Shown: positions 29,221-42,400, counted from the stretch's first letter. The stretch is DNA of 64,000 nt from Flaccisagitta enflata (GCA_965153355.1 OZ231127.1:2418001-2482000), one strand, 5' to 3'. Notes: a model not told the origin generated them from the sequence alone. Numbers and translations are program-made.

Positions 29221-29389
29221 GCAGACACGCAGTCGGTAGGTAGGTTGGTCCGTTTTATTTTTGAATTACAAGCTGTTTTTGCATTGTTGCCCCTGCACAC
29301 CAATCCGCGACTGTCTTGCCGTGTCTCCGACCTTGTTTCGTTAACTCTTTCTTTTGGATAGTCTTTCTTCCTTTCCTTCTTTGGCTTTT

Positions 29390-29590
29390 TTTCTTTTTTC
29401 ATTTTTACTTTTTTTTTCTTTTTTACTTTTTTTCTTTTTTTCTTTTTTTCTTTTTTTCTTTTTTTCTTTTTTTTTTTTTTACTTTTTTACTTTTCACTTT
29501 TTTACTTTTTTACTTTTTTTCTTTTTTTCTTTTTTTCTTTTTTTCTTTTTTCTTTTTTCTTTTTTCTTTTTTTCTTTTTTTCTTTTTGCT
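29390..29590. repeat. (TTTTTTC)n pyrimidine repeat
   Basis: About 28 units of T-run plus C or AC. Confidence 0.9.
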
Positions 29591-29639
29591 TTTAAACACA
29601 CGGGGAGTTTTCTCCATCTCCTCTTTCTCCTCCGTCGCG

Positions 29640-29830
29640 TCCCCACCTCCAGGCCTTTATCTCAGCCTCAAGGCCCATATCCCAACCTCGAGGCCTGAGT
29701 CCTAGTCTTGAGGCCCAAATTCAACCTCAAGGCCTAAATCCCATGTTAAAGGCCAAATCCCAGCCTTGGGGGATTTAAGCCTCAAGACTGGGATTTGGAC
29801 CTTGAGATTGGGAAATGGGCCTCAAGGCTG
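29640..29830. repeat. 21-bp tandem GAGGCCCAAATCCCAGCCT (foldback-family core)
   Basis: Nine or so diverged units that reverse orientation near 29765 (cctcaagactgggatttgg), so the core itself is an inverted repeat. The same core appears at 37690-37880, 40340-40630 and 41370-41410. Confidence 0.65.
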
Positions 29831-30240
29831 AGATATACCGTATTTTCTCCATTTAGCGTCCCCCCTCCAAAAAGCGCCCTCCCCCTCTTTTTTTTCTTGG
29901 CATTACACTTTTCAGAAGAGATTTAGACAGAAATACTTAGTAAAAAAATGAAACAATTCAATACAATGAACCATTTTCAAAGACTTTCAGACAGACATGC
30001 AATGAATATCTCTATCTTGAGTCAAATTTAGTATTTTGTTAACCTTTCTTGAAAAAGATGACAGTTTAAAGGGGGCGCTAATTGGAGGGTCAAAAAGCTG
30101 AGTCATATTTCAATTTCAAAAGCGCCCAGGGCGCTTTTTAGGTGCGACAAAGCACCTCTGTAACTGGCCATGTCCGTCTGTCTGTCGGTTGGTAACGCAT
30201 TCGTCCGACGATCCACACGTCGCACCTTATTGGCCTACTT
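29831..30240. mobile_element. Possible decayed inverted-repeat element plus hairpin fragment
   Basis: atttagcgtccccc..aagcgccctcc on the left is opposed by gggcgctaattggagggtc on the right. It is followed at 30138 by taggtgcgacaaagcacctc, a variant of the GGAC-element hairpin in reverse orientation, with ttggccttgtt near 30240. Confidence 0.35.
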
Positions 30241-30468
30241 GGCCTTGTTAGAAAAAATATGGTTGGCCTCGAGGTTGGGGGTATGGAAGAGAAGGAGGAG
30301 GAGAAGGAGAAATTTCTCCATATAGGTGAAACCATAGGTCATTGACCCCTTTGAGGCTGCTGCCCTGCTTTCTCTCTTAGCTTCAATCACAACCTACTTA
30401 AGCAGGGCACGGGCACCGCTGACAATCTAACGCTTTTGCGACCATTTTCATTCTTTTTTTCTTTCATT

Positions 30469-30574
<106 letters not shown>

Positions 30575-30952
30575 CAAACGCTCACTCAAAGACACACGAA
30601 AACTTACTAGGGCAAATTAAAAGGTCCTGACCAACATAGATCCTTAAGTTTTGTACAATCAAATTCAAAGCTGCGAGAAGACATGGACTTTTATGAACCT
30701 AAGCGGCGGGGATTGATTAAATATTGAGAGAAGGGGAGAGAGAGGAAAATATGATGTATTGGAGAATCATCACCAGAGTCGCGGCTCTGGGCGCATTGTT
30801 CATTTCTCCGGAAGAGCGCCTGTCTTCATAGGAAAAAAATGCGAGCTTAAAAAACTGCCTTAAGAAACTTTGAACTTAAAACTTAGAACTTGGAACTGAC
30901 TTAGAACTTAAAACTGTCTTAGAAATCTGTCTTTGGTCTTTGGGTTTGCTCT

Positions 30953-32538
30953 TTATCGCTTTAGGACGTCCATCAGGATGCGTTTGGACCCCAGCAGGCA
31001 TATTTTTTGACACATGTGTAAGTCAGGAAGTCCCGGTATTTTTGCCAGATAATCCAAAAGGTTTCTTGTCACTGCGCCCAGCCCCCCCACGATGATGGGG
31101 ATGATTTCTGCCTTTACACCCCACATTCTTTCCAGCTCCACCCGCAGACCCCCATATTTTGATAGTTTCTCCATCTCTTTCTTCATGATATTGGTGTCCA
31201 CAGGGCAGGAGATATCGATGATGAAGGCCTTTTTCCTTGCCATATCCTTAATAATTAGGTCCGGACGATTAGCTCCAATTGATCTTGTGGTTGATATCAA
31301 CTGGTCATATATGATCTCGACATTTTTTCCCATAACCACCTCCTTTGGCTTATGTTTGAACCAGTTGGCTCCAATGTCCATCTTGTAGTGTTCCAAAACT
31401 TTAAAGTGGATGTACTGACATATGCTGTTGTGGCGGGTAAAATATTCACGTTTGGCTAAGATGTCACAAGCTCCGGAGATGTGAAAGATTGTTTCAGGAC
31501 TCTGTTTGCACATGCGGCAGAGATCATCCTCCCTGTTTTTCAAAATATGCCTTTCATGGTATCGTGTTATGAGTGCCATTTCTTGGGCTCCACAAATAAA
31601 ACTTTCGGTGTGGGGGTCAATGAAACTTTTTTTCAGCCAAGCGTTGGAGAGTTTTATATCTGCATCATTTTCCCCAATTAGCCGTATGTATGCGCTGTGT
31701 TGTGGTTTTGCCATGTAAGCTTTTGAACGGCTTTTGGTCAGCTCATTTTTCATTGCTGTAGCTTTGATTCTAGCTTGTGCCATTACTGGTTTATCGGTGA
31801 AATTCTTTGGTAGTTCAAGGGTGACATTTGCCTCATACTTTTTGGCTCGAGTAATATTTGAGAATAGACACTTGCTCTCAATTGCGATACACTGTTGTAG
31901 TATTTCATTGTCAGTATTAATAAGGGCGTGGGCAATTCTGCTTGTACTGGCTTGGAATGAGTCCCATATTGCTATCAGCCCGCGTCCACCCATGTCCCGT
32001 GGTAAGTACAGTCGGTCTACATCGCTTTTCAGTTCAAATGCACGGTACATATTAAGCATTTTCCTCACTTGTATATCTTGCCCTTTGAGTTCACCTTCAG
32101 TCCAATTAATGATGCCATAAGTATAGGTGATGAGCGGTAAGACACTTTCATTTATTGCCTGGAAGAGGTTTCTTGCATTCAGCTCTGTGTCAAGTAGTTT
32201 CCTTAGTTTGGTCTTCATGTTCTTGCTCGTTTTTTCTTTCATTTCTTGATGTTTGATTTCACTGAGTTCTTCAATGCCGAGGTATTTGTAGCATTGGTCA
32301 GCATCTAGCTCTTCGATGATACCTCCGCTACTTAGTGTAATATTGCCAAGCTTTGCATATTTTCCTTTAATCAAATTGATACACTTGCATTTTGGTAGGC
32401 CAAACTCCATCCCAATGTCCCCACTTAGTGCTTCAATTAGGTTAGCCATTTTGCAAAGGTTCTTATGGTTATTTGTAAACCCTTTTATGTCGTCCATGTA
32501 CCAGAGGTGGCTAACTCTTATATCACCCAATTTATAAC

Positions 32539-32539
<1 letters not shown>
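30953..32539 (-). mobile_element. 5'-truncated LINE: RT palm, CCHC knuckle and REL endonuclease
   Basis: About 528 codons without interruption on the minus strand, ending in a stop. The order is: YMDD of RT motif C (about 32489-32500) with the following motif D/E region, a thumb region, a zinc knuckle CRMC..H..C (Cys-x2-Cys-x8-His-x4-Cys), then RPDLIIKD and FIIDISCPVD, the PD-(D/E)XK restriction-like endonuclease core. This order is known from R2/R4/Hero-type non-LTR retrotransposons. Such proteins nick target DNA and prime reverse transcription there. The RT fingers and everything upstream are missing: similarity stops at a GA microsatellite (32541-32588). The copy is therefore 5'-truncated and cannot be autonomous, though its remaining frame is intact, suggesting a fairly recent insertion. 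It lies antisense in the afadin intron. Confidence 0.88.

Positions 32540-32540
<1 letters not shown>

Positions 32541-32588
<48 letters not shown>
32541..32588. repeat. (GA)n microsatellite at the LINE truncation point
   Basis: About 24 GA units directly adjoining the truncated LINE frame. In the LINE direction they read as Ser-Leu repeats fused to the RT, which is an artefact. Confidence 0.92.
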
Positions 32589-32592
<4 letters not shown>

Positions 32593-33030
32593 GTTGTGCT
32601 GTCCTTGATTTCCATACAACGATTGCGGTTACGCATACAACAACAGGAAAATATGTTACATGCAAGTCGATCTTTACTGAGACAGACAATCACACACAGA
32701 CAGGCAACGAGACACAGACAGAAAGGAAACCTAGTGACCATCTGCATGAAGCTGCTTGAACACAAACAAATAATTAACACCGGATTTGGATGTCAGAAGA
32801 GATTTAACCCCAGGTATCAAAATGACACGATAAAATAATGTAACAGGAAAACGAGGAAATTATGTGGAAGTCTTGCCAGCGGCAACATTTAATAACTTAA
32901 TAATCAGACCATCCAGACTAAAGCTTGTATTCATGAAATTTTTCAATAAAAAAATCAAAAGAGGAGGTGGGAGGGATGTTGACCGGCTACAAAGGTGGGA
33001 AAAAAGTGAGACAACCTGTTTTTACAAAGG
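32589..33030. other. No recognisable feature
   Basis: Unique AT-rich sequence upstream of the LINE fragment. No RT similarity is visible, so the missing 5' part of the LINE is not displaced here. Confidence 0.4.
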
Positions 33031-33032
33031 TT

Positions 33033-34119
33033 AAGGTAGGTAGGGTGGTTCGAGTTGGTTGGTGGGTGGTTTTTCCAAGTCGGGGGTGTTTTTGCCTCAC
33101 GGTGATGGTGATTTAGGTAGGTAGGGTGGTTCGAGTTGGTTGGTGGGTGGTTTTTCCAAGTCGGGGGTGTTTTTGCCTCACGGTGATGGTGATTTAGGTA
33201 GGTAGGGTGGTTCGAGTTGGTTGGTGGGTGGTTTTTCCAAGTCGGGGGTGTTTTTGCCTCACGGTGATGGTGATTTAGGTAGGTAGGGTGGTTCGAGTTG
33301 GTTGGTGGGTGGTTTTTCCAAGTCGGGGGTGTTTTTGCCTCACGGTGATGGTGATTTAGGTAGGTAGGGTGGTTCGAGTTGGTTGGTGGGTGGTTTTTCC
33401 AAGTCGGGGGTGTTTTTGCCTCACGGTGATGGTGATTTAGGTAGGTAGGGTGGTTCGAGTTGGTTGGTGGGTGGTTTTTCCAAGTCGGGGGTGTTTTTGC
33501 CTCACGGTGATGGTGATTTAGGTAGGTAGGTGGTTCGAGTTGGTTGGTGGGTGGTTTTCGGGGTGTTTTTGCCTCATTGATGGTGATTTAGGTAGGTAGG
33601 GTGGTTCGAGTTGGTTGGTGGGTGGTTTTCCAAGTCGGGGGTGTTTTCCCACGGTGATGGTGATTTAGGTAGGTAGGGTGGTTCGAGTTGGTTGGTGGGT
33701 GGTTTTTCCAAGTCGGGGGTGTTTTTGCCTCACGGTGATGGTGATTTAGGTAGGTAGGGTGGTTCGAGTTGGTTGGTGGGTGGTTTTTCCAAGTCGGGGT
33801 GTTTTTGCCTCACGGTGATGGTGATTTAGGTAGGTAGGGGTGGTTCGAGTTGGTTGGGTGGTTTTTCCAAGTCGGGGTGTTTTGCCTCAGGTGATGGATT
33901 TAGGTAGGTAGGGTGGTTGAGTTGGTGGTGGTCCAGCTGTGGTTTTTGCCTCACGGTGATGGTGATTTAGGTAGGTAGGGTGGTTCGAGTTGGTTGGTGG
34001 GTGGTTTTTCCAAGTTGGGGGTGTTTTTGCCTCACGGTGATGGTGATTTAGGTAGGTAGGGTGGTTCGAGTTGGTTGGTGGGTGGTTTTTCCAAGTCGGG
34101 GGTGTTTTTGCCTCACGGT
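33033..34119. repeat. 81-bp minisatellite, about 13 copies
   Basis: The unit starts ttaggtaggtagggtggttc and ends cctcacggtgatggtga. The first six copies are almost identical at exactly 81 bp. Several middle copies (33520-33960) carry deletions, and the last copies are again intact. The array stops mid-unit at cctcacggtg and continues directly into the 3' end of a GGAC-core hairpin element. Confidence 0.95.
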
Positions 34120-34168
34120 GCGACGGACTGACAAAGCGGGGTGTAGAGTCGCGTAGTACGCGACTAAA
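34120..34168 (+). mobile_element. GGAC-element 3' end joined to the 81-bp array
   Basis: cgacggactgacaaagcggg, then gtgtagagtcgcgtagtacgcgact and an A-run: the family's standard 3' hairpin terminus, abutting the minisatellite without a gap. Confidence 0.65.
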
Positions 34169-34585
34169 AAAAACGTTGCAGCAAATCGGATGCGCTGAGA
34201 GTTACCATAGAACCTCCGATAGACTATAGGCTAGTCCTGCTATGGCTGATGGTGAGTAGGACAGCACATGTCGTTTTGTATTAGACCCAGAGGAGGTACG
34301 GAGGCATAGGTCATTGACCTCATCGGGGCCGCTGCCCAAAAAAAGGGGGAGGGGGTGCAAAACATAGCGTAAGACACTTTTATGGACCCAAGGAAGGTGC
34401 AGAGGATAGCACAAGTTGCTGTGGCTAAACCCAAAGGAACACACTAGGCCAATAACATCACCCAGCACTACTGGACACAGCCAGCAGGATTTTCCCGGCC
34501 ACCATGCTTCCCTCAGTCATGTGTTTTTTTTTCGGTCCCTCATCCCGTCTGTCTGTTCTGTCTGTTCTGTCTGTTCTCTCTTTCT

Positions 34586-35870
<1,285 letters not shown>

Positions 35871-35879
35871 AAGAAAAAT

Positions 35880-36655
35880 AGCTAGACAGACAGAGGCAGA
35901 TATATACATAGACAGAAAGACAGAGATTAAACGAGAGAAAGCCTTAAGTTTTCAGGAAGAGTAAAAGACAACAGGTCGCCCAAGGGCAATACGTGGTCAG
36001 CGATACCCGTTGCCCTGCTTTGCATGGTTGTGAAATGGAGTGAGAGGAAGCAGGGCAGCGCACTATGGCCTGAGAGCACACAACCTCAGGACAAGAAAAA
36101 TTACGGCAGCACTTTGGACCTATAACATGGGCAAAAACTGGTACAGTTGCTTACTGAAAGCAAGAAAATATATGGTTTTACCTGCGCCCTAGCTCATCCA
36201 AAGCCTCATTTTCCTCCTTGAAGTTAACTACTTCGCTCAAAATTAAATGTTGCAAAAAATGTTTTTTTTTTGTTTCATTTGTTACTTTTCTAGACTTCAA
36301 AAATGATACTAAGAATATAGGGGAAGACACAAACTTTTTGGAAAAGCTTCAGGGTGAACTGAACACGACTTGTGTAAAATTTGGTAACCTTGCTTCCAGA
36401 TTTGAAGGACCTATAAAAAAAAACCTGCAAATTTCCAAACTAAAATGAAAAAGTTTTTGTCAATTTTCGCGCCTTCAAAATAGTGAACCCACTGACTTCC
36501 TGAGCAAAAAAATGTCCTCAGATGAATTAGGGCGGGGGTAAAACCCTATATAGATGTGATCTAAACATACTAGGGGACACTTGTATACCATAGCTTTCAT
36601 CCCTAGGTACTGCCTCATAGTTATGTCTTGGTATGATATGCTCACGGATCTATGT
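35880..36655. other. No gene recognised
   Basis: Unique intron sequence. A 76-codon open stretch at 36218-36448 has no splice signals or similarity that I can support. Confidence 0.35.
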
Positions 36656-36963
36656 GCAGCGGCCCCGACGGGGACAAAGTCCTGTAGAACACAGAGGGAC
36701 TTTTGTTTGTCATTCCATCCGTCCGTCCGTCTGCGAGGGCAGATTTCAGGCCCAAGAGGACAGATTTCAGGCCTGAGAGGACAGATTTCAGACCTGAGAG
36801 GGCAGATTTCAGGCCCGAAAAGGCAGATTCAAAGCCTGAGAGGGCATATTTCAGGGCTGAGAGGGCCTGGGGGGGACGAACGGACGAATGGATGGACAGA
36901 CGGAATGACAAACGAAAGTCCCCCTGTATTCCACAGGACTTCGTCCCCTTCGGAGCAGCTGCC
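36656..36963. mobile_element. Foldback element with internal 24-bp tandem repeats (copy 2)
   Basis: The left arm gcagcggccccgacggggac..aaagtcctgtagaacacag is opposed by the right arm ctgtattccacaggacttcg..ccccttcggagcagctgccc. Between them are about six units of cagatttcaggcctgagagg. Same layout as 14981-15476. Confidence 0.75.
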
Positions 36964-37434
36964 CAAAAAGCGAAAAAAAATGTAAGAAAAAAGACGTTTA
37001 TGGTAACCATTAAGCATGCTAGGCTTGTTTACAAAGTAAAACTAAACAAGGCTCACTGACACTGTCTCTTTCGGAGAGCAGAGGCAGGGATGTTGAAAAT
37101 TGAATATCCTGAAAGAAAAAAAACCGAAAAAGTTTTCCAACAGACTGACAGACCGGTCTATAATTCTGCATAGCGAATAAAAGAGTCACTAAAATTTCAA
37201 TCTCTCACTTTTTATCCATTTCCTTTTTATTCATTTCATCTATCTAATTAATCATCAATTCAATTCTTTCGGCAATTTATCAATCATTTTATCTAAGTTA
37301 TCAATTCATTAATCTATCTTTTATTCTACTTGACTTATTAATTTTTTTTTTTCAAACGAGATTCAATCAGTGGCGGTAATTCCTGTTCTCCTCGTTACTT
37401 GATTTTCTTGTTTCATTTGATTTTCTGGTTTTTA

Positions 37435-37880
37435 GTCGCTGGCTCAGCGACTCTGTAAGAGGCTACGCCCGTTGTTATGTCTGTAGGTATGAGGTGACCC
37501 AAAATCGGCTGACATAATTCCTGAACATTACGGCCCCTGACCAGACTCAGTACAGCCGCAACCCAACCACATACTGCCCGCTGCCCACCCGCGAGCAACT
37601 ACCTATTAGCCGTGTATGCGGCCTTTTTGGGCAGCGGCCCCGAAGGGGTCGATGATCTATGCTTTCACACATATGGGGAATTTTATCCTCCTTCTCCTTC
37701 TCCTTCTCCTCCGTACCCCCCCACCCCCCAGCCTCCAGGCCCATTTCTCAGCCTGGAGGCCCATATCCCAGCCTCGAGGCCCAAATCCCACCCTCAAGGC
37801 CCAAATCCCAATCCCAAGGCTGGAATTTGGGCCTTGAGGCTGGAATTTGGGCTTTGAGGCTGGAATTTGGGCCTTGAGGC
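37435..37880. mobile_element. GGAC-element remnant (reverse) followed by a foldback-family half
   Basis: tagtcgctggctcagcgactctgtaag opens the first part and cgtgtatgcggcctttttgg closes it (about 37625). It is followed by gggcagcggccccgaagggg, ctatgctttcacacatatgg and 21-bp gaggcccaaatcccagcct units to 37880. Confidence 0.5.
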
Positions 37881-38347
37881 TTGGATAATTTAGTGAGTAG
37901 TGAAATGAGGAGTTTTCACAAAATCAATAAAGCCATGGCACTTCATGTGGGGGAGCATATTTATGAAGTCGACGGAACAAGGTTTGACCCCCAAAAAAAT
38001 TTTTTTGGTTGTCGCTTTTTGATTTGAAAAGGATAATACAATCTCAGATTTTTCACGTTGTTATTTCTTTGTCTCTATCTTTGTCTCTTACATTATTTTC
38101 CATCTAGCTATCTTTGTCTCATTTTCTTTAATGCTATGCAACTTATGCAAGTGATTTTGGCCTGTAAAAAAGCAAAGGATCATTGGTGGTAAACTTGTTG
38201 ATGATGGTGGTAAAGGGCAAAGACGAGGAGAGAGAGATAGAGAGGAGGTGGAGAAGGAGGAGGGGGAGGAGGCAATTAGGGCCACAGGGCTTTTGAGAGC
38301 TACTTTTGGGGTGATTGAGAGCTTTTATGATCGTTGTTCGTTTTCAA

Positions 38348-38870
38348 TCGCGTGCACGCGATCATGTTCGTCCATCGGTAGAGGGGGTTCCCGGCGGCAG
38401 AGGGGGATGAAACTTGGCACGGTGGTAGAACATGTCACGAGGGGTCTGTGTACCAAATTTGAACCAATTCCTGTGGCTGGTTTTTGCATAATGTTCGTTT
38501 GATTGTTTTCAGTCGCGTGCATGCGACCATCTTCGTCCGCCGGTAGAGGGGGTTCCCAGCGGCGGAGGGGAATGAAACTCGGCACGGGGGTAGATCATGT
38601 CACAAGGGGTGTGTGTTTAAAATATCAATCGTTTCCTTTGGCTAGTTCTCGCGTAATGTTCGTTTGATCGTTATCAGTCGCGTGCACGCGACTATGTCTG
38701 TTGGTCCGTCCATCCATTGGTAGAGGGGGTTCCCGGCGGCAAAGGGGGATGAAACTCGGCACAGTGGTAGAACATGTCACGAGGGGTCTGTGTACCAAAT
38801 TTCAATCATTTCCTGTAGCTAGTTCTTGCGTAATGTTCGTCCGATCGTTTTGGATAAAAAGGCCAAGGCG
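38348..38870. repeat. 165-bp tandem repeat, three copies, each opening with the hairpin palindrome
   Basis: Units begin at 38348, 38513 and 38678 with TCGCGTGCACGCGA-type palindromes. They share ggtagagggggttcccggcg, acatgtcacgaggggtctgtg and taatgttcgt. Identity is high. Confidence 0.88.
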
Positions 38871-38929
38871 ACTGAAGCCGTTGAGGTCCGCAATCCTCGA
38901 TGAAAAAGATCGGGAAGGCCCCGGATAAA

Positions 38930-39340
38930 CATTTAGGGATTGGGAAGCCTACAGATGGAATGCACGGATTAGGCTGAAACTTGGTGAAGTGATAGTACGT
39001 GCCACGAGGGGACTGCCTACTGAATTGCCGCCTTCTCTCTTTCTCCGTTTGCCCCTGCTGTCCATGAGAAAAAGAGCGGGGGAAGGAGTCCCGCGGTTCT
39101 GGGTGAAAAAGATTGGAAAGGCCCGGGGAAAAACAGATAGAGAAGGGGGAGCCTATAGAAGGCAAGGATTGTAATGAAACTTGGTGGAGTTGTAGTTTAT
39201 GATCTACTGGGTTTGGATCCTGAATTGCCATCTTCTCCCTCTCTCCGTTTGCCGGTGCCGTCCATTGGAAAGAGACCGCGGGGAAATCACCAAGGCAAAG
39301 GGGGCTGATGGATGGATTTCGCGATCCTCCACGGGAAAAT
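38930..39340. repeat. Diverged tandem repeat of about 180 bp, two copies
   Basis: Both copies share tgaaacttggtg(a/g)ag, actgaattgccgccttctc / cctgaattgccatcttctc and ctctccgtttgcc. They also resemble the 165-bp units (tgccacgaggggactg), suggesting a common origin. Confidence 0.6.
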
Positions 39341-39449
39341 TCAAAAGGGCAAAATTGATTGATTTTTTTACTGAGAAAGATGCAGAATGTTTGAATACCT
39401 CCCAAAATGTGATTCATTGGGCAATATTTTAGGTTGATTCCTGACAAGG

Positions 39450-40299
39450 CGGCAATTTCTAAGTCTGGCCTTGGTGGGCAACCATACCTATGATTTTGTC
39501 ACTGCTACCATCATTAAAATCATTCTCCTCCTCAAGCTCATTCTCTTGGGTCTGGGTGAGGTCCTCCCAGTCCTCCACCTCTTATGAACCCAAAATGTGA
39601 GATCACCAAGCAAATTCAGGACAAAATCATGATGAGGTGATATTAGGATTATGCCAGGATTTATCCAAGACATGATTTTTAGCTTACTATGGATTAAAAA
39701 ATCTTGTTTCAAAACATCCACAAAATTGCATTAGGGTTATATGTGTTTTAAAAGTTGGTTTGGTTATTATTTATGTTATTCAACTAAGCATGTATTATGG
39801 GTCTATGGCTCTGTCTGTACCATACGCCAACTCTAATATCATGTAGATGATGCATCAAGCTGCCTGTCCAGGCTCATTGGATGTATATGGACGCTTTCTC
39901 CATCAATACCCCTCCTAGAATGATTGGTAAACTTTTTTTAGTACTGTCCCTGCAGATCCGCAAGTGAATAAGGTAGCCGTGTATCAGGGAGATTGGAGAG
40001 ATAGAAAATCAGATGGGATACTATTTTACAAAAATCAAAATCATAGCAAGTTGATTGATATGTGCAATTAGCCAGACGACCAGCGGCGGAACATATAAAC
40101 ACATACACAGACAAACTGACAGATAGACAGATATACCAGTCTCTCATACAAGTGATTTGGCGCCTTTGAAAAGCAAATGGTTTTGTGCAACCAGACAAAT
40201 GCAGGAACATGGTTTGGTGAATACTCTCAGAGCCTCCTTCAACGAGAGCTCTCAGAGAGGACTGAGAGCTCAGAGAGTCTCAGAGAGTCCTTTGAGAGC
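39450..40299. other. No gene recognised
   Basis: Unique intron sequence with a short agagctctcagagagg tandem near 40240-40295. Confidence 0.35.
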
Positions 40300-40712
40300 T
40301 TTCAAACATATGGGGAATTTTTTCTTCCAGCGTACTCCCCCTTAAATCCCAGTCTCAAGGCCCAAATTCCAGCCTGGAAGCCCAAGTCCCAGTCTCGAAG
40401 CCCAACTCCCAGTCTTGAGGCTCAAATCCAAGCCTCGAGGCCCAAATCCTAGCATTGATGCCAAAATCCTAGCCTGGAGGCTGAGATTTTGGCCTGGAGG
40501 GTGTGATTTTGGCCTCAATGCTGAATTTTAGGCCTCCGGGCTAGGATTTGGCCCCTCAATGCTAGGATGTGGGCCTCGATGCTAGAATTTGGGCCTCAAG
40601 GCTGGGATTTAGGCCTTGAGACTGGGCTTTGAGGGGGGGGTACGCTGGAGGAAAAAATTCCCCATATATGTGTGAAAGCATATGTCATTGACCCCTTTGG
40701 GGCCGTTACCCA
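40300..40712. mobile_element. Foldback element with 21-bp GAGGCCCAAAT core
   Basis: acatatggggaattttttct and tccagcgtactccccc on the left are opposed by ggggggtacgctgga and aaaaaattccccatatatg on the right. The core units reverse direction near 40485. A ccctttggggccgttaccc end follows the right arm. Confidence 0.7.
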
Positions 40713-40792
40713 AAGAGCGTCAATCAAGACCATCAGCATCGCTTCAATATACTTTTCTCTTCTTTTATCTCTCCCCTCCCCCTTCAATTATA

Positions 40793-41030
40793 TCTCTCCT
40801 TCTCCGCCTCCTCCTCTTCCTCCTCCTCTTCCTCCTCCTCTTCCTAGTCTTTATCATCTTGCAATATAAATTTCATTATAGTTTGTCTTTAAGAGTTTTC
40901 AACTTTGAATAAGCACGATAAACCTCTTCAGTAAGCAATTGGATTATGATTAGCTTTACAGAATCTCCTCCTCCTCCTCCTCCTCCTCCTCCTCCTCCTC
41001 CTCCTCCTCCTCCAACACCACCACCACCAG
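40793..41030. repeat. (CTC)n / (CCT)n repeats
   Basis: CTC-rich at 40800-40845 and pure CTC at 40966-41014, followed by ACC repeats. Confidence 0.88.
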
Positions 41031-41359
41031 TAATACCATCACCACCATAACAAATCATCTTACTTGTGCCCATGACCTACTAAGTTCTCTTCTGTAATTT
41101 GCAAGAGCCGTAATAGAGGTTCGAGGAGATTTGCTAAAAAGAGACAAAGATAGCGACATACAAAATAAAGGGGAGACAAAGATAGCAACAAAGAAATAAC
41201 TACAAGGAAACCCCGAGCCTGCATAGATCATTTCAAATCAAAATGCGACAACCAAAAATGATATTTTTAAGGTTAAAACTGTTACAGTTACCTTCAAACA
41301 TGTCTCCCACGACATGATGTGCCTTGGATTTTCCAATTTTTAGGTTACTCCTCACCTCA

Positions 41360-41512
41360 CTATTCACTATTGGATATGGGCCTCCAGGCTGAGATATGGG
41401 CCTGGAGGCTGGGGGGAGGGGAGGTGCGGAGGAGGAGTAGGAGGAGAAAATTCCCCATATGTGTGAAAGCATAGGTCATCAACTCCTTTGGGGCCGCTGC
41501 CCTGCTCCCCCC
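41360..41512. mobile_element. Foldback-family fragment
   Basis: gatatgggcctggaggctgg, then aaaattccccatatgtgtga and aaagcataggtcatcaact, then cctttggggccgctgccctg. Confidence 0.55.
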
Positions 41513-41717
41513 TCAACTTCAACCACAACCTACTTAAGCAGGGCACGGGTACCGCTGACCATCTAAAGCTTTTGCGACTATTCTAGTTTCTCTCATTCGT
41601 TCTCGTTTTCCTCGCTCTCACTTTATTTCCGTCCTACATTTTCTTTGGTTTTCTATTCTAGACAAAAGATGGAACACAGGGAAATGTTGTTTTTTATACT
41701 ATTTCATCAATAATTCT

Positions 41718-41872
41718 TAGTCGCGGACACGCGACTGTACACCTTGCCGTGTCGGTCGGTCGGTCGATCGGTCCGTCGGTCCGTGACATTTCTGAATTGC
41801 GAGCGGTTTTTGCATTACTGCTCCTGCCCAACCGTCCGCGACTGTCCTACCGTGTATCCGGCCTTGTTTTCT
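41718..41872 (-). mobile_element. GGAC-core hairpin element, reverse orientation
   Basis: tagtcgcggacacgcgactg, tacaccttgccg, (GGTC)n core, cctgcccaaccgtccgcgac and cgtgtatccggccttgtttt: a nearly full-length short copy. Confidence 0.7.
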
Positions 41873-42150
41873 TAATTTTATCTTTCATTGGAGCAAGTTT
41901 TAAGTTATGCTGAGGGCCATGAAGTCAAGGAATTGATCAAGGCTTAGGTTCACGGGCAGGATCAGGAGCAGTTTTCCAAGAGCTACCTCGAGAGGGAAAC
42001 GTGAAAAAATAGGAGGATGTTCCAGTGAGCCCCCTCCCCCCCCCCCGTTCCCCCACCTACCCCCCCCCCCCGCTTCCAGTGGACGCCATTTTCAGTCGCT
42101 ATGTCCATCCTCCTCTCCCTCCGTTGATCTGTTGGTCCGTTTTGCAGTTA

Positions 42151-42400
42151 GGGCGTGTTTCTAGTGAAGACAAACAACGCGTTTGTTCTCGTGAAACGCG
42201 ATGACAGTAGAAACACATTTTAAAGAATTTCAACTGTCCCACGAGGGAGTGAGCGAAGTGAGTGAGCGAGCCTGTGAATGGAGCGAGCGAGCGGAGTGCT
42301 GCGGAGCGAGTAAGCGGAGTGAGTGGTGCGAGCGAACGAACGTAGCAAGCGACCGAGTGGCCCTTTCAAAACGCGATCGTCTTTGACTAGAAACGCCCCC
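42151..42400 (-). mobile_element. GGGCGTGTTTCTAGT-family MITE, copy 2 (fullest)
   Basis: A 250-bp element GGGCGTGTTTCTAGTGAAGA...GACTAGAAACGCCCCC flanked by TA. The interior has gagtgagcgaagtgag-type words. Homologous to the copies at 14069 and 43589 in opposite orientation. Confidence 0.78.

Noticed and set aside
33033-34119. GGTTCGAGTT words resembling a tRNA B box (SINE or tRNA-derived repeat)
   Set aside because: No A box at the proper distance, no cloverleaf and no tail. The word is just part of the 81-bp unit.
37413-37598. Short frames across the GGAC-core elements (for example around 37.5, 43.0 and 48.9 kb)
   Set aside because: They are shared between element copies only through the repeat, are not conserved in frame, and are broken in other copies.
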